Shown here: piece after piece, positions 17,916 through 27,432 of the stretch
Numbering within the stretch: the first letter of the stretch is position 1
Layout of the letters: each line of letters begins with the position of its first letter
Assembly (NCBI RefSeq): GCF_041765605.1
Contig: NZ_CP168900.1
Location: 1,690,001 to 1,754,000, forward strand
Reading direction: 5' to 3'
Source: Listeria monocytogenes
GTDB lineage: Bacteria; Bacillota; Bacilli; Lactobacillales; Listeriaceae
Length of the DNA: 64,000 nt
Position numbers and translations under genes: made by a program
The notes under the pieces: generated by a model
What the model was told of the DNA's origin: nothing
What the model saw: only the letters and a program-made list of their open reading frames with translations
The model's database searches: none

Positions 17916-20900
17916 TATTTGTCATCCCTTCCATTATCCAATTGTAAAATTTGTTTAATTTCTTCGGTACTTAATTTGCCTAGCATTTGTTCGCCTGGTT
18001 GGATTAGTTCGTCCACTAGCGCTTGTTTTTTCTTTTGTAAATCAAAAATTCGTTCTTCTATCGTTCCTTTAGTAATCATTCGGAACACTTGGACGACACG
18101 TTTTTGGCCGATTCGATGTGCACGACCAGTAGCTTGTTCTTCTACAGCTGGATTCCACCATAAGTCGTATAAAATAACAGTATCCGCGCCAACAAGATTG
18201 AGTCCAGTTCCTCCAGCTTTCAAGGAAATCAAGAAAATATCGTTCTCTCCTTCATTAAAAGCATTGACCATATCAAGCCTTGTTTTCGATGGAGTTTTAC
18301 CATCCATGTAAAATAAGGGCTGCCCCTCTTCTTCTAATTTTTGGCGAATAATTCCAAGCATACCTGTGAACTGGGAGAAAAGGAGAATACGTTTACCGTT
18401 TTCTCTTGCTGTCTGTATTGTATCAAACAACTGTAGTAATTTACCAGATTCACCTTGATAATTTTCCACAAAAAGACTTGGATCACAACAAATTTGGCGT
18501 AAACGGGTTAATCCTGCCAATAATTTGATTCGTTCTTCTCCAGCATTTCCATTGCTCGCTTCTAAATCTGCTTGAATTTTTTCTAAATAGGCTAAGTAAA
18601 TTGTTTTTTGTTCATCAGTTAATTCAGAATACAGGTTGGTTTCAATTTTGTCAGGTAGTTCTTTGACGACATCTTGTTTTAGTCTGCGTAGTAAGAATGG
18701 ACGAATCATTTTCGCAATGTTATCATATGGAATTTCTTTGAATTTACGTAACGATGGGAAAAATCCTGGCATTAACGTTTGGAAAATCGCCCATAATTCA
18801 TCGATGCTGTTTTCAAGCGGCGTTCCACTGAGAGCAAATACATGATTGCGTTTGAGCGCACGCACAGCTTGAGATGCCTTCGTATGATAATTCTTGATAG
18901 CTTGTGATTCGTCAATAATTACACTTGAAAAAGCGACATCTGCAAAATGGACAATATCTTGGCGTAACGATGGATACGAAATCAAGTAAACATGGCCTCG
19001 CTTCATTTCTTCCATTTCAGCCATCCGAGATTGTTTCGTTCCATGTAAAACGGTCACTGGAATAGCTGGCGCAAATTTTTCTAATTCGCTTTGCCAGTTA
19101 TAAAGTAGTGATGCTGGCGTAATAATTAAGACTGGTTTTAAGTTAGGATTATCTTCTAACTCAGATGCTAGAAAACTAATCGTTTGCACTGTTTTACCAA
19201 GCCCCATATCATCTGCTAAAATACCACCAAGATTATACTTCGCAAGTGATTTCATCCATTCGAAACCAGTTAGTTGATAATCGCGCAACTCTGCTTTTAA
19301 TCCTTTTGGTAAAGCAAAACTGTCTTCGGATTGCGTCGTAATATCTGTAAGCAATTCGCGGAAAGAACGACTGAATTTATGATGTTCATCTTGTGTTCCT
19401 GCTCCTAAAATATCATAAATTTGCATCCCACGATAAAGCGGTACTTGCATGTTTGCTTGGACATCTTTCTTACGCACTTCTAACATTTGGAGTACAGCTT
19501 CCATTTGTTTGTAGTTTTCTGATTCAAGCGATAAGAAATGGCCACTTTTCAGACGGTGATAGCTACGTTTTTCACGCAAGGATTCTAGGACATTTTGCAC
19601 TTCTTCTTCCGGAATACCTTTGAAATCAAACGAAACAGAAAGATAATCGTTATCACCAGAAACATCCAGTGTCGTTACTGGGCGCACATTCTCTTCTACC
19701 ATTTCTTCGAGTCCGTCTTCCATATAAATCTCTGCGTACTCTGCTAGTTTTGGAATGGTGCGATAGTAAAATTGATATAAATCTTTCTCTTGTTTATTGA
19801 CGACCATTTTGGTTCCAGAAAAATGAACAGGGGCGCTTTCGATAATATTCATCACACGTGCTTCTTTTTCGACATCGCGTATCATGATTTTTTCGTTTTC
19901 TTCTTCTGATGTTGCAAATGGATCGAAAAGCTGATTGCCATAATGATATTCAAGGCGCAACGTGTGCTCCCCATATTCGAGGGCAATAAACAGTTTACAA
20001 TCAAGTGGCTGTTGCGTAATCCGGTCTTCAATCGAGTCATCCAGTTTTAACTTTCCGCTTTTCTGTAAGGCTGGTAATACGTAGGAAATGACTTCACTTA
20101 ATTGCGACTCTGAAAATTGTACCACTTCATTTTTTGTAACTTTATGAAATTCCATTAATGGTTTTAAAGATTCCCACACTTCTTTTGCCGGGATGAAAAA
20201 GGTACCATCAAAGAACAAAAGTTGGTAGGCTTCAAAAAAGATTGCTTGTTGTAAGTCTTCCATTTCTAGTTGGTATTTATCATCTGCACTTTTTTTGAGT
20301 TCAAAAATGAAATCAAGGTTGTCGTGGCGCACATTGATACCGCGATATTTAATATCTTCTACGCGTTCTTTCATAATAATGCACGTCGTATCGCGTTCTG
20401 TGAGTAGTTCTAACAAGTCGCTCGCCATACTCGGTGGAATCGTTAGGTTTTTCTCTTCTGCGTAAGATTTGGACCAATAAAAAGAATCTGTATCATACAT
20501 TTTGGCAATTTCACTGATTTGCAGTAGTTTATCCAAAATTTGTTTGTCTTCCTCGAGAAAGAAATGCTCGTTTGGATCGTAAGCAAAATTCTTAGTGAAA
20601 ACAAGCCACTGCCTGTCGCGAATTGCGGCTAAAAATGTATTCATATTTTTTACAACATAGGTCCGTTCTGTGCCAACTTTAACTTCAATAGTCATGATAT
20701 AACTAGAATCATCGGGTTTTAAACGGATGATATACTGCGTTTGAAGCGGCGTTTTATTCGTATTGTCCTCTTCTACTTCGAGTTGTTGCGCCATATTTTG
20801 TTGAAAAAGGGAAAGAAGTGTATTTGATTCTTGCGTGAGAATTCGATTTTTAAAATCTTGTTTGGCTGCTTTTTGCTTTTCTTTTTCCATTTTTAAATGG

Positions 20901-21133
20901 GTTGCGTAGATGTGTTTGCAAATCGCGTTCAATTGAAAATCGGCACAACTACACGCATAATTTTCATTACCTGCATCTTCTACGACATTTTGATCAATAA
21001 AATACGTTGAAAAATGGTCTGATGCATCTTTTTCACGAAACTGAATGATTTCTCCGTCTTCCATCAGTTTCTTTCCAGCCTGCTTCACACTATATGGGAT
21101 CATTTTATTTTGAATTGCTGTAAAGTGCTCCAT
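17915..21133 (-). CDS. SNF2-family DNA/RNA helicase with SWIM zinc finger
   Basis: A 1072-residue protein. An N-terminal SWIM zinc finger (YACSCADFQLNAICKH, about residues 50-66) is followed by a bacterial SNF2-associated region and a C-terminal SNF2 ATPase: motif I DDMGLGKTVQ, motif II IDESQAIKN (DESQ instead of DEAH), motif III ALSGTPLEN, motif V SLKAGGTGLNL and motif VI ATGRAHRIGQ. Such proteins (YwqA/YqhH-like) are thought to remodel protein-DNA complexes; the cellular role is not established. ATG 21133 has GGGAGG at good spacing, so the longer frame to 21160 was rejected. First gene of the operon with yflT-like and rsbR-like genes. Confidence 0.9.
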   Translation of the reverse strand: MEHFTAIQNKMIPYSVKQAGKKLMEDGEIIQFREKDASDHFSTYFIDQNVVEDAGNENYACSCADFQLNAICKHIYATHLKMEKEKQKAAKQDFKNRILTQESNTLLSLFQQNMAQQLEVEEDNTNKTPLQTQYIIRLKPDDSSYIMTIEVKVGTERTYVVKNMNTFLAAIRDRQWLVFTKNFAYDPNEHFFLEEDKQILDKLLQISEIAKMYDTDSFYWSKSYAEEKNLTIPPSMASDLLELLTERDTTCIIMKERVEDIKYRGINVRHDNLDFIFELKKSADDKYQLEMEDLQQAIFFEAYQLLFFDGTFFIPAKEVWESLKPLMEFHKVTKNEVVQFSESQLSEVISYVLPALQKSGKLKLDDSIEDRITQQPLDCKLFIALEYGEHTLRLEYHYGNQLFDPFATSEEENEKIMIRDVEKEARVMNIIESAPVHFSGTKMVVNKQEKDLYQFYYRTIPKLAEYAEIYMEDGLEEMVEENVRPVTTLDVSGDNDYLSVSFDFKGIPEEEVQNVLESLREKRSYHRLKSGHFLSLESENYKQMEAVLQMLEVRKKDVQANMQVPLYRGMQIYDILGAGTQDEHHKFSRSFRELLTDITTQSEDSFALPKGLKAELRDYQLTGFEWMKSLAKYNLGGILADDMGLGKTVQTISFLASELEDNPNLKPVLIITPASLLYNWQSELEKFAPAIPVTVLHGTKQSRMAEMEEMKRGHVYLISYPSLRQDIVHFADVAFSSVIIDESQAIKNYHTKASQAVRALKRNHVFALSGTPLENSIDELWAIFQTLMPGFFPSLRKFKEIPYDNIAKMIRPFLLRRLKQDVVKELPDKIETNLYSELTDEQKTIYLAYLEKIQADLEASNGNAGEERIKLLAGLTRLRQICCDPSLFVENYQGESGKLLQLFDTIQTARENGKRILLFSQFTGMLGIIRQKLEEEGQPLFYMDGKTPSKTRLDMVNAFNEGENDIFLISLKAGGTGLNLVGADTVILYDLWWNPAVEEQATGRAHRIGQKRVVQVFRMITKGTIEERIFDLQKKKQALVDELIQPGEQMLGKLSTEEIKQILQLDNGRDDK

Positions 21134-21216
21134 TACTTTCTTCCTCCCAAAACCGTCCATTACTCTAAACTACTATTATATAGGAAAAGACGAGGGACGG
21201 CAACGCATGCGGTCTT

Positions 21217-24200
21217 TTAGCTACTAGCTGTAATAAATTTAGTGGTACTTCCGTGATTTGTTGCGGTTACCTCTAGCCTTGCAGAAATTCGTTCTTTTAG
21301 TTCTGGTACATGGGAAATAATCCCAACTAAGCGTCCGTTTTCTTGTGTTTCCAGTAAACATTCCACCGCGGCTTCAAGTGATTCAGGATCAAGTGTCCCG
21401 AATCCTTCATCAATAAACATCGTTTCAAGTGAAATCCCACCTGCCATTTCTTGAACAACTTCTGCGAGTGATAAAGCAAGCGCTAAAGAGGTTTTAAAGC
21501 TTTCTCCTCCTGAAAGTGTTTTTACATGTCGAGTTAATCCTGTATACTCATCAAAAACTTCAAGTTCTAAGCCACTTTGGACGTTTCCTTTTGCTTTCTC
21601 CATTTTCCGCTGGAGTTCAAAACGACCGCTTGTCATTTTGGATAAACGGTGGTTGGCGCGGTGAATAATCGTGTCTAAAAACATCGCTAAAATATATCGT
21701 TCAAAGGTTAATCTCCGGGCATTTTTACCACGAGCTGCATCAGCTAGTAAACCAATGTCCGCATAATTTTCTTCGGCTTGTTCCACTGCCTGAATACTGT
21801 TTTGGTAGTTTTCGACAAGTTCTTTTCTTTTTTCAACAAATTCGCGTTGTTTCATTGTATTTTCTTCTGATTGGCTAAGTTCGAGCTGCTTTTCTTTCAT
21901 GATGAATTCTAGTTGTTCCATATTTGGTTTTTGTTTGTTTTGGAGTTTTTCTTTTAAATCAGCTTGGCGTGATACAGCTAAATGGCGTTTTCGCTCGTAT
22001 TCGGCCAATTTTTCTTCTAAGTTTTTTAGTTCTTCTACTGATAACAAAGCTTGTTTATACGCATCATAGGATAAAAAATCATTTTGTTTCATGGCTTCTT
22101 TGAAAATTTCGCGCTGTACTTGTAAGGCTTCTTTCGCATCCACCGTTGTTTTTTGCGCCGAATGTAACGTAGATTCTAGTCTTGTTGTTTCTTTTTCTGC
22201 CTGTCTAAACAACGCATCAATCTGTTCGGCTTGTTTGATATGTGTTTCGATTTTTGAGCTTAGTTCTTTCATTTTGTTATCGAAAACAGCCTTATCTCGC
22301 AACTCGTCGGGAATGGATTGTTCCAAATAAGTTCGTTTCCCTTCCGTTAGTTGCACTTGTTGATGCAACTTTTCTACTTCGTGAGCCATCTTATTTTTTT
22401 CGGTTAGCGTTTCATTTTGTTTGTTTTTCAATGATTCTAATGTCGCTTGGACAGTTTCTTTTTGAGCTACTTCGGATTGCAACTGGATTATTTGCTCTCT
22501 CAGATTAGTAGCTAGTTGGATATTTTCAGCTAATGTTTGTTGTATTTCGGCTAAACTTTGCTCTTTCATATCTGCCCATTCATTAAGTTGCCATTCGAGT
22601 TGACTGATAGCTTTTTCCGTCGTAGTAATCACTAATTGTTTTTCTTGTAGCTTTGCTTTTGCTATTTCGAGTGTTTCAAGGTCAGCTGTTTCTCCAAATT
22701 TTGCGAGTACTGGGTGTGACTGTGAACCACAGACAGGACAAGCATCTCCTTCATGCAAATGCGCTGCGATTGTTGCCGCTTGTTCTTTTTCTAGTTTTGT
22801 TTCTTCTTGTTTAATCGTTCTTTCCATTTCCGCTTTTTCTATTAAAAGTTGTGCTAATGTTTGTTCTTCAGTTTGTTTGGCTGCGTCCCACTCCTCCATT
22901 TTTATCCGTTTATTAACTAATTCTTGTTCTTTCTCTATAGTGGCTTCTAATGTTGTCCGTTTGTTAATAACTTCTAAATACGTGAGCTCTGCTTTGTTTA
23001 TTTCCGCTAATTTCGCTTCAACTGATTGCAGTTCTGTAGCTATTTTTTGTTCCTTGTCGATTATTTTTTCTAAAAGGGTCGTTGTTTCTTTCCAGTCTAA
23101 TTCGGCGCGTCTTTTTTGGATCAAGACTGTTTCTAATTCCAAGATTTTCGGTTCCATTTCTTCTAATTGGAAAAGTGTTCGTTTGTTTATTTCAAGTTCC
23201 GCTTCTTTTTCAGCGAGTGCTTCTTTTTGTTTTTTCGCATGTAAAAATTGCGTTTTCACTTGTTCCGTCTCGACTACTACTTGTTTTTCTGTTTGTTCGG
23301 CTGCTTCTAATTGTTCTTTTAAACGAATACAAAGTGCATCTTGGGATTGAAGGTTGCTTGCTCTTTTCGCAGCATTCATGCGAACTTCCATTGTTTGATA
23401 AAAATCTTTCTCCGCTTCTAGTGTCGCAACTTCTTCTGTATACTTATTCAAATTTTGCCAATCAAGCAGTTGTTCTTTCGCAAGCGTCACTTTTTCGACA
23501 GCTTCACTTGTTTGTTTCCGAATAATACTTAATTTATTTTCTAATTCCGTTAAAATTATTTGTTCTTTTTGAATGGCCTCGTTCTGTAACACACTGATTT
23601 CACTCGTTGTCTTTCCAGAAACTTCCACATCCGGTAAACTAAGTTCAGCAAGCTCTGCTACTTTTTTACGCGCTTCTACAACCAAGATTTCGGCTTGTTT
23701 TTGCTTTTCCCATAATAAATTTTCCACTTTTTCATAGTAAACAGTATGCGCTAATCTTTGCAATATGACTTCTTTTTCTTTACTATCCGATACGAGCAGT
23801 TCTCTAAATTCGCCTTGAGGAATCATCAAAATTTGTCTAAACTGATCCACATTAAGTTGAATTAATTCTTCCATTTTTGTATTAACATCGCGCACGGAAC
23901 TTGCAAGCAACTTCATTTCGTCACCAATTAACTCATATAATTCTGCTTTTTGCGGCGAAGTGGTTGTTCCGTTTCCACGTTGTTTGGCAATTTCCTGCTG
24001 AGGAATGCGGCTAATTTGGTAAATCTTGTCCTTCAATCTAAAAGCTAGCGTTACTTCCGTTATTTCTTTATCCGTCGCAAAATGACTTCGCATCGAAAAA
24101 CTTTCTCGGTCAAATGTGTTCGCTTTCCCAAAAATCGCAAAACTAATCGCATCAAAAATTGTCGATTTCCCAGCTCCTGTTTTACCAGAAATCACAAAAA

Positions 24201-24288
24201 TCTGCTCCGTTCCCAATTTTTCAAAATCGATAACTTCTTTTTTTGCATAAGCCCCAAAAGCTTGCATCGTTAATTTAATCGGTCTCAT
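21217..24288 (-). CDS. sbcC: SbcC, ATPase subunit of the SbcCD (Rad50/Mre11) nuclease
   Basis: A 1023-residue SMC-like ATPase that with SbcD cleaves DNA hairpins and protein-blocked ends. Walker A GKTGAGKST is near residue 35; long Glu/Lys/Gln-rich coiled coils (about 190-480 and 530-830) flank the zinc hook CPVCGS at about residue 518; signature LSGGESFKTSLALAL and Walker B MFIDEGFGTLD are near the C-terminus. The start overlaps sbcD by 4 bp, so subunits are cotranslated. Confidence 0.96.
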   Translation of the reverse strand: MRPIKLTMQAFGAYAKKEVIDFEKLGTEQIFVISGKTGAGKSTIFDAISFAIFGKANTFDRESFSMRSHFATDKEITEVTLAFRLKDKIYQISRIPQQEIAKQRGNGTTTSPQKAELYELIGDEMKLLASSVRDVNTKMEELIQLNVDQFRQILMIPQGEFRELLVSDSKEKEVILQRLAHTVYYEKVENLLWEKQKQAEILVVEARKKVAELAELSLPDVEVSGKTTSEISVLQNEAIQKEQIILTELENKLSIIRKQTSEAVEKVTLAKEQLLDWQNLNKYTEEVATLEAEKDFYQTMEVRMNAAKRASNLQSQDALCIRLKEQLEAAEQTEKQVVVETEQVKTQFLHAKKQKEALAEKEAELEINKRTLFQLEEMEPKILELETVLIQKRRAELDWKETTTLLEKIIDKEQKIATELQSVEAKLAEINKAELTYLEVINKRTTLEATIEKEQELVNKRIKMEEWDAAKQTEEQTLAQLLIEKAEMERTIKQEETKLEKEQAATIAAHLHEGDACPVCGSQSHPVLAKFGETADLETLEIAKAKLQEKQLVITTTEKAISQLEWQLNEWADMKEQSLAEIQQTLAENIQLATNLREQIIQLQSEVAQKETVQATLESLKNKQNETLTEKNKMAHEVEKLHQQVQLTEGKRTYLEQSIPDELRDKAVFDNKMKELSSKIETHIKQAEQIDALFRQAEKETTRLESTLHSAQKTTVDAKEALQVQREIFKEAMKQNDFLSYDAYKQALLSVEELKNLEEKLAEYERKRHLAVSRQADLKEKLQNKQKPNMEQLEFIMKEKQLELSQSEENTMKQREFVEKRKELVENYQNSIQAVEQAEENYADIGLLADAARGKNARRLTFERYILAMFLDTIIHRANHRLSKMTSGRFELQRKMEKAKGNVQSGLELEVFDEYTGLTRHVKTLSGGESFKTSLALALSLAEVVQEMAGGISLETMFIDEGFGTLDPESLEAAVECLLETQENGRLVGIISHVPELKERISARLEVTATNHGSTTKFITASS

Positions 24289-25409
24289 TCCGCATCCTCC
24301 TTCCTCGCTTGTTCAAAAACATCCGCTAACTTTTGTTTCTGCGTTTCCGTTAACTCTGTCCCATTAACATGTTCAAAAAATTGACCAAATAGCTCTAAAT
24401 CATCTTTTTTCATGATTTCTTCAAAGTTATCTTGCGTTTCTTTTAATGTTTGTTTTTTACGTTCTAAATGTAAAATATTCGGATAAAATTGGCGTAATTT
24501 CCCCATCGGATCAATTAAAGCACCTTCATCCATTAAATTCACTTGAAAAAAGTCATCAGGATTTTCCACTAAATTTTCTGTCAGTTCCGCTAGCGTTCCA
24601 GAAATAATGCGCATATCATGTTTTGGTGTTAGAAAGCGCTCCGTCACGCTAACCAGTTCTTTTCCTTCCAGTTCCACAATCCGCACGCTTTTATGATCAT
24701 TAGCTTCTGAAAAAGAATATTTCAAAGGAGATCCACTATAAAAGATAGACGGGTGGCGAATCGCATGCGGATGGTGCAAATGCCCAAGCGCGGTATACGT
24801 AAAGCCATCAAAACAATCCGTAGAAACACGGTCCACATTCCCAATTGCTAGTTGTCGTTCGGAATCACTCGGAATACCGCCAGAAACAAACGCATGCCCA
24901 ACCAAAATTTGCGCCTTGCTTGTATCCCATTTGGACCGGATTTGTTTCGTCACGGCTTGCATAGCGTCTTCAAAACTGCGAATTGAATTATCTGCAAAAG
25001 CTTCCCGAATAATTGCTGGTTCGTGATATGGTACAAGCCACACTTCGGCATCCATAAAAGAAATCGCTTCAAACTGCGACGTACATTTTCCTTTCATATA
25101 CAACTTGCTACTTTCATACCACTGACTTCCAAATGCAAGCCGCTCCGCACTGTCATGATTCCCGCTAATGGCAAATATCGGAATACCTAGTTCTACATTC
25201 CATTTCACTAAAATATCATTTAGCACTTTCACCGCATCCGCAGGCGGCACGGCGCGGTCATATAAATCTCCCGCTAAAATAAGCGCGTCGACTTGTTCTT
25301 CCTCGGCAATCTTCGTTATTTGTGCCAAAATATATTCTTGCTCTGCTAGCATCGATACGCCAGATACAATTTTTCCTAAATGCAAATCAGCTGTATGTAA
25401 AAATTTCAT
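24285..25409 (-). CDS. sbcD: SbcD, nuclease subunit of SbcCD
   Basis: A 374-residue Mre11-type metallophosphoesterase: motif I HTADLHLGK, motif II AGDLYDR, motif III SGNHDSAERL, then VGHAFVSGG and ALGHLHHPH supply the two-metal ligands. The C-terminal 80 residues are the capping region that binds SbcC. First gene of the sbcDC pair, divergent from plsC across about 110 bp. Confidence 0.96.
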   Translation of the reverse strand: MKFLHTADLHLGKIVSGVSMLAEQEYILAQITKIAEEEQVDALILAGDLYDRAVPPADAVKVLNDILVKWNVELGIPIFAISGNHDSAERLAFGSQWYESSKLYMKGKCTSQFEAISFMDAEVWLVPYHEPAIIREAFADNSIRSFEDAMQAVTKQIRSKWDTSKAQILVGHAFVSGGIPSDSERQLAIGNVDRVSTDCFDGFTYTALGHLHHPHAIRHPSIFYSGSPLKYSFSEANDHKSVRIVELEGKELVSVTERFLTPKHDMRIISGTLAELTENLVENPDDFFQVNLMDEGALIDPMGKLRQFYPNILHLERKKQTLKETQDNFEEIMKKDDLELFGQFFEHVNGTELTETQKQKLADVFEQARKEDAE

Positions 25410-25524
25410 CGGTTACCTCATTTCTTTTTCTCAGAGATTATTTATTTTTAATGCAAAACTCGTCAATTTTAAGTATACTAGATATAGTTTAAAAAAATAA
25501 CTAGCAATACTGGGAGTGAAGAAG

Positions 25525-26133
25525 TTGTTTTATCATTTCGCAAAAAAACTCGTTCATTTTATTTTAATTATTATTGGTGGACGATTTCAAGTACAAAACA
25601 AAGACAAAATTATTGAAGCACCATACGTTGTTGTGTCCACACATACGTCATGGATTGAAATCTTATACCTTGGTTTCGCCTTGTCGCCAACACCAGTACA
25701 TTATATGGCGAAACAAGAGCTTTTCAAAGGTAAATTCCTTAACTGGCTCATGACGCACCTTAACGCCTTTCCAGTCAATCGCGATAACCCTGGACCAAGC
25801 GCCATTAAAGCCCCAATCCGGATGCTAAAATCCGGTAAAGTAGTTGGGATTTTCCCGAGTGGAACTAGAAAAACGACCAACCTTCATTTAAAACGCGGTG
25901 CAGTAACTATCGCTCATAAAGCAAAAGTTCCAATGCTACCTGCCGTTTATGATGGTCCAAAAACATTTGGAGAAATTTTAAAACGCAAAAAAATCATTAT
26001 TCGTTTTGGCGACCCGGTATTATTCAATGATACCGAACTTGACCAAAAAGAGCTACTAGAAGTTAAGTCTCAAGAATTAATGGCGACTTTTGAACAACTT
26101 CAAAATGAAATTAATCAAACAAAAAATAAATAA
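25525..26133 (+). CDS. plsC: 1-acyl-sn-glycerol-3-phosphate acyltransferase (PlsC-like)
   Basis: A membrane-associated acyltransferase of about 202 residues that makes phosphatidic acid from lysophosphatidic acid. The catalytic block HTSWIE (HX4E rather than the commoner HX4D), FPVNRD and GIFPSGTRK (family FPEGTR) are visible, with a hydrophobic N-terminal segment. GGGAG lies 8 nt before TTG 25525, so I prefer that start over GTG 25516, which overlaps the Shine-Dalgarno. Monocistronic, ends at a shared terminator. Confidence 0.88.
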   Translation: MFYHFAKKLVHFILIIIGGRFQVQNKDKIIEAPYVVVSTHTSWIEILYLGFALSPTPVHYMAKQELFKGKFLNWLMTHLNAFPVNRDNPGPSAIKAPIRMLKSGKVVGIFPSGTRKTTNLHLKRGAVTIAHKAKVPMLPAVYDGPKTFGEILKRKKIIIRFGDPVLFNDTELDQKELLEVKSQELMATFEQLQNEINQTKNK

Positions 26134-26134
26134 T

Positions 26135-26170
26135 AAAAAAGACAGCTTCCATTTGGAAACTGTCTTTTTT
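26135..26170. terminator. Bidirectional terminator
   Basis: AAAAAAGACAGCTTCC and GGAAACTGTCTTTTTT pair around ATTT between convergent plsC and the lipoprotein gene; T-runs occur on both strands. Confidence 0.9.
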
Positions 26171-26174
26171 ATTA

Positions 26175-26690
26175 TCAGGAAGCTGTATCTGTTGTAATGC
26201 TTGAAGGATTAAGTCCAGCATCTTTTAATACGCCAGCAATTGCTTCGTCCGCTTTTGCCATCGCTTCGTCTGCTTTTGTTGTATCACGACCACTAGCTTT
26301 AAGTGCGTCTGCTTCTAATTTGTAAGCATCACTTAATTGTTTCACAGCTGCTTTGAAATCATCTGTGGATTTACCAAGGTCTGGTGTTTTTTCACTAGCA
26401 AGTGCTTCAGATACTTTAAGTGCTGATTCACTAGCTGGTTTCGCAAGAGCTGCAAGGTCTGCTTCAGATGGTTTAGGATCTGCGCCAACTGCTCCTACAT
26501 AAGCGTTGTAATCGCCATTGTTTTCATTAACAACGTCTACTAATTCCATGTAATAATTTAGTACTTTGTCTTTATCGCTTGTTGTTTCTTTTTTTGTGTC
26601 TTCTTTTTTGTCAGAACTGTTAGAACCGGAACAAGCCGCAAGCGACAATCCTAGTGCTAAAGTTAAAACTACTAATAACCATTTTTTCAA
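26175..26690 (-). CDS. Lipoprotein of unknown function
   Basis: A 171-residue exported lipoprotein: signal peptide with lipobox LAAC (lipidated Cys about 20), a Ser/Asp/Lys-rich linker and then an Ala-rich helical domain with repeats such as MAKADEAIAG and LKASGRDTTKADEA. I do not recognise a domain. The gene has its own promoter (26809-26838) and an unusually long 5' leader of about 110 nt that can fold (see separate entry). Strong AGGAGG Shine-Dalgarno; start ATG 26690. Confidence 0.75.
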   Translation of the reverse strand: MKKWLLVVLTLALGLSLAACSGSNSSDKKEDTKKETTSDKDKVLNYYMELVDVVNENNGDYNAYVGAVGADPKPSEADLAALAKPASESALKVSEALASEKTPDLGKSTDDFKAAVKQLSDAYKLEADALKASGRDTTKADEAMAKADEAIAGVLKDAGLNPSSITTDTAS

Positions 26691-26694
26691 GATG

Positions 26695-26803
26695 ATGTCC
26701 TCCTTTTTTTCAAGCCAAACTCGGAAGCCCTTTTGTAACTGGCCGCGTCAGTCTCGGATATGCTTCACCCATCCGGCAAGTAACATTACTCACGATGTAA
26801 CAT
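26695..26803 (-). other. Long, possibly structured 5' leader of the lipoprotein gene
   Basis: From the predicted start (about 26802) to the RBS the RNA contains an inverted repeat GTTACAT...ATGTTAC near 26800-26779, a GGAT...ATCC hairpin and GC-rich blocks (CGCGGCC, GGGCTTCCG), unlike the AT-rich spacers nearby. It also contains two tiny AUG frames of 5 and 12 codons without a good Shine-Dalgarno. I compared it with the common Firmicutes riboswitch signatures and could not match any. Confidence 0.35.
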
Positions 26804-26808
26804 TATTC

Positions 26809-26838
26809 ATTATAAGCTATTCATACGGAATAATTCAA
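26809..26838 (-). promoter_or_regulatory. Promoter of the lipoprotein gene
   Basis: -35 TTGAAT (26838-26833), 18-bp spacer, -10 TATAAT (26814-26809). Confidence 0.7.
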
Positions 26839-26863
26839 GCTGTTTTGGAAAATGCTTTCACTA

Positions 26864-27352
26864 TTATTCGTACTCTCCGCTAACTTCTACTTTATTAAGC
26901 TCTTTTTCGGTATTTTTATATTGGAAATACATCACAATTCGCCAAGGTACAATCATTGCAAATGCCATTATCCAGAACATTCCAGACAACTCTCCCACTT
27001 CTAAACTACCACTAATCCAGTACTTAATGAAGATTCGAATAAGTAACAGTCCCATCAAAATAACTGGAAAAGCTTTTGTACGTTTGATAAATACGTACTT
27101 GTGACGAACTTCGAATTTTGTTGTCCAAATTAAAATAACAGAAAACACAAGCCCCATTGCTATAGCTTCTAAAATATCTACCCACGAAACACGGAAAAAA
27201 GGAATAACAAACATGAGAGCGCCTGTTGACATCATAATTGGCGGTATGATTATCCCTTTCACACTTGCTGGACGCTTCGATGCTTTCATTCTTATCATGA
27301 TAATTCCAGCTCCAAAAACAAGTGTAATGATAATTGAAATGATTAATGACAC
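26864..27352 (-). CDS. CcdC-like integral membrane protein
   Basis: A 162-residue protein with about four to five transmembrane helices and the basic motif IRMKASKRPASVKGIIIPP characteristic of the CcdC/DUF1453 family. CcdC is encoded next to ccdA in Bacillus but is not required for cytochrome c maturation, so its role is unknown. The start is GTG 27352, preceded by AGGGGG. Stand-alone gene here, no cytochrome c genes nearby. Confidence 0.75.
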   Translation of the reverse strand: MSLIISIIITLVFGAGIIMIRMKASKRPASVKGIIIPPIMMSTGALMFVIPFFRVSWVDILEAIAMGLVFSVILIWTTKFEVRHKYVFIKRTKAFPVILMGLLLIRIFIKYWISGSLEVGELSGMFWIMAFAMIVPWRIVMYFQYKNTEKELNKVEVSGEYE

Positions 27353-27432
27353 TTTTAATTCCCCCTACTAATCTGCTGTAACACTTCGCTCCTCATTATA
27401 TTCCTTTTACCGTTTGAAATAAACTTCTCTGC

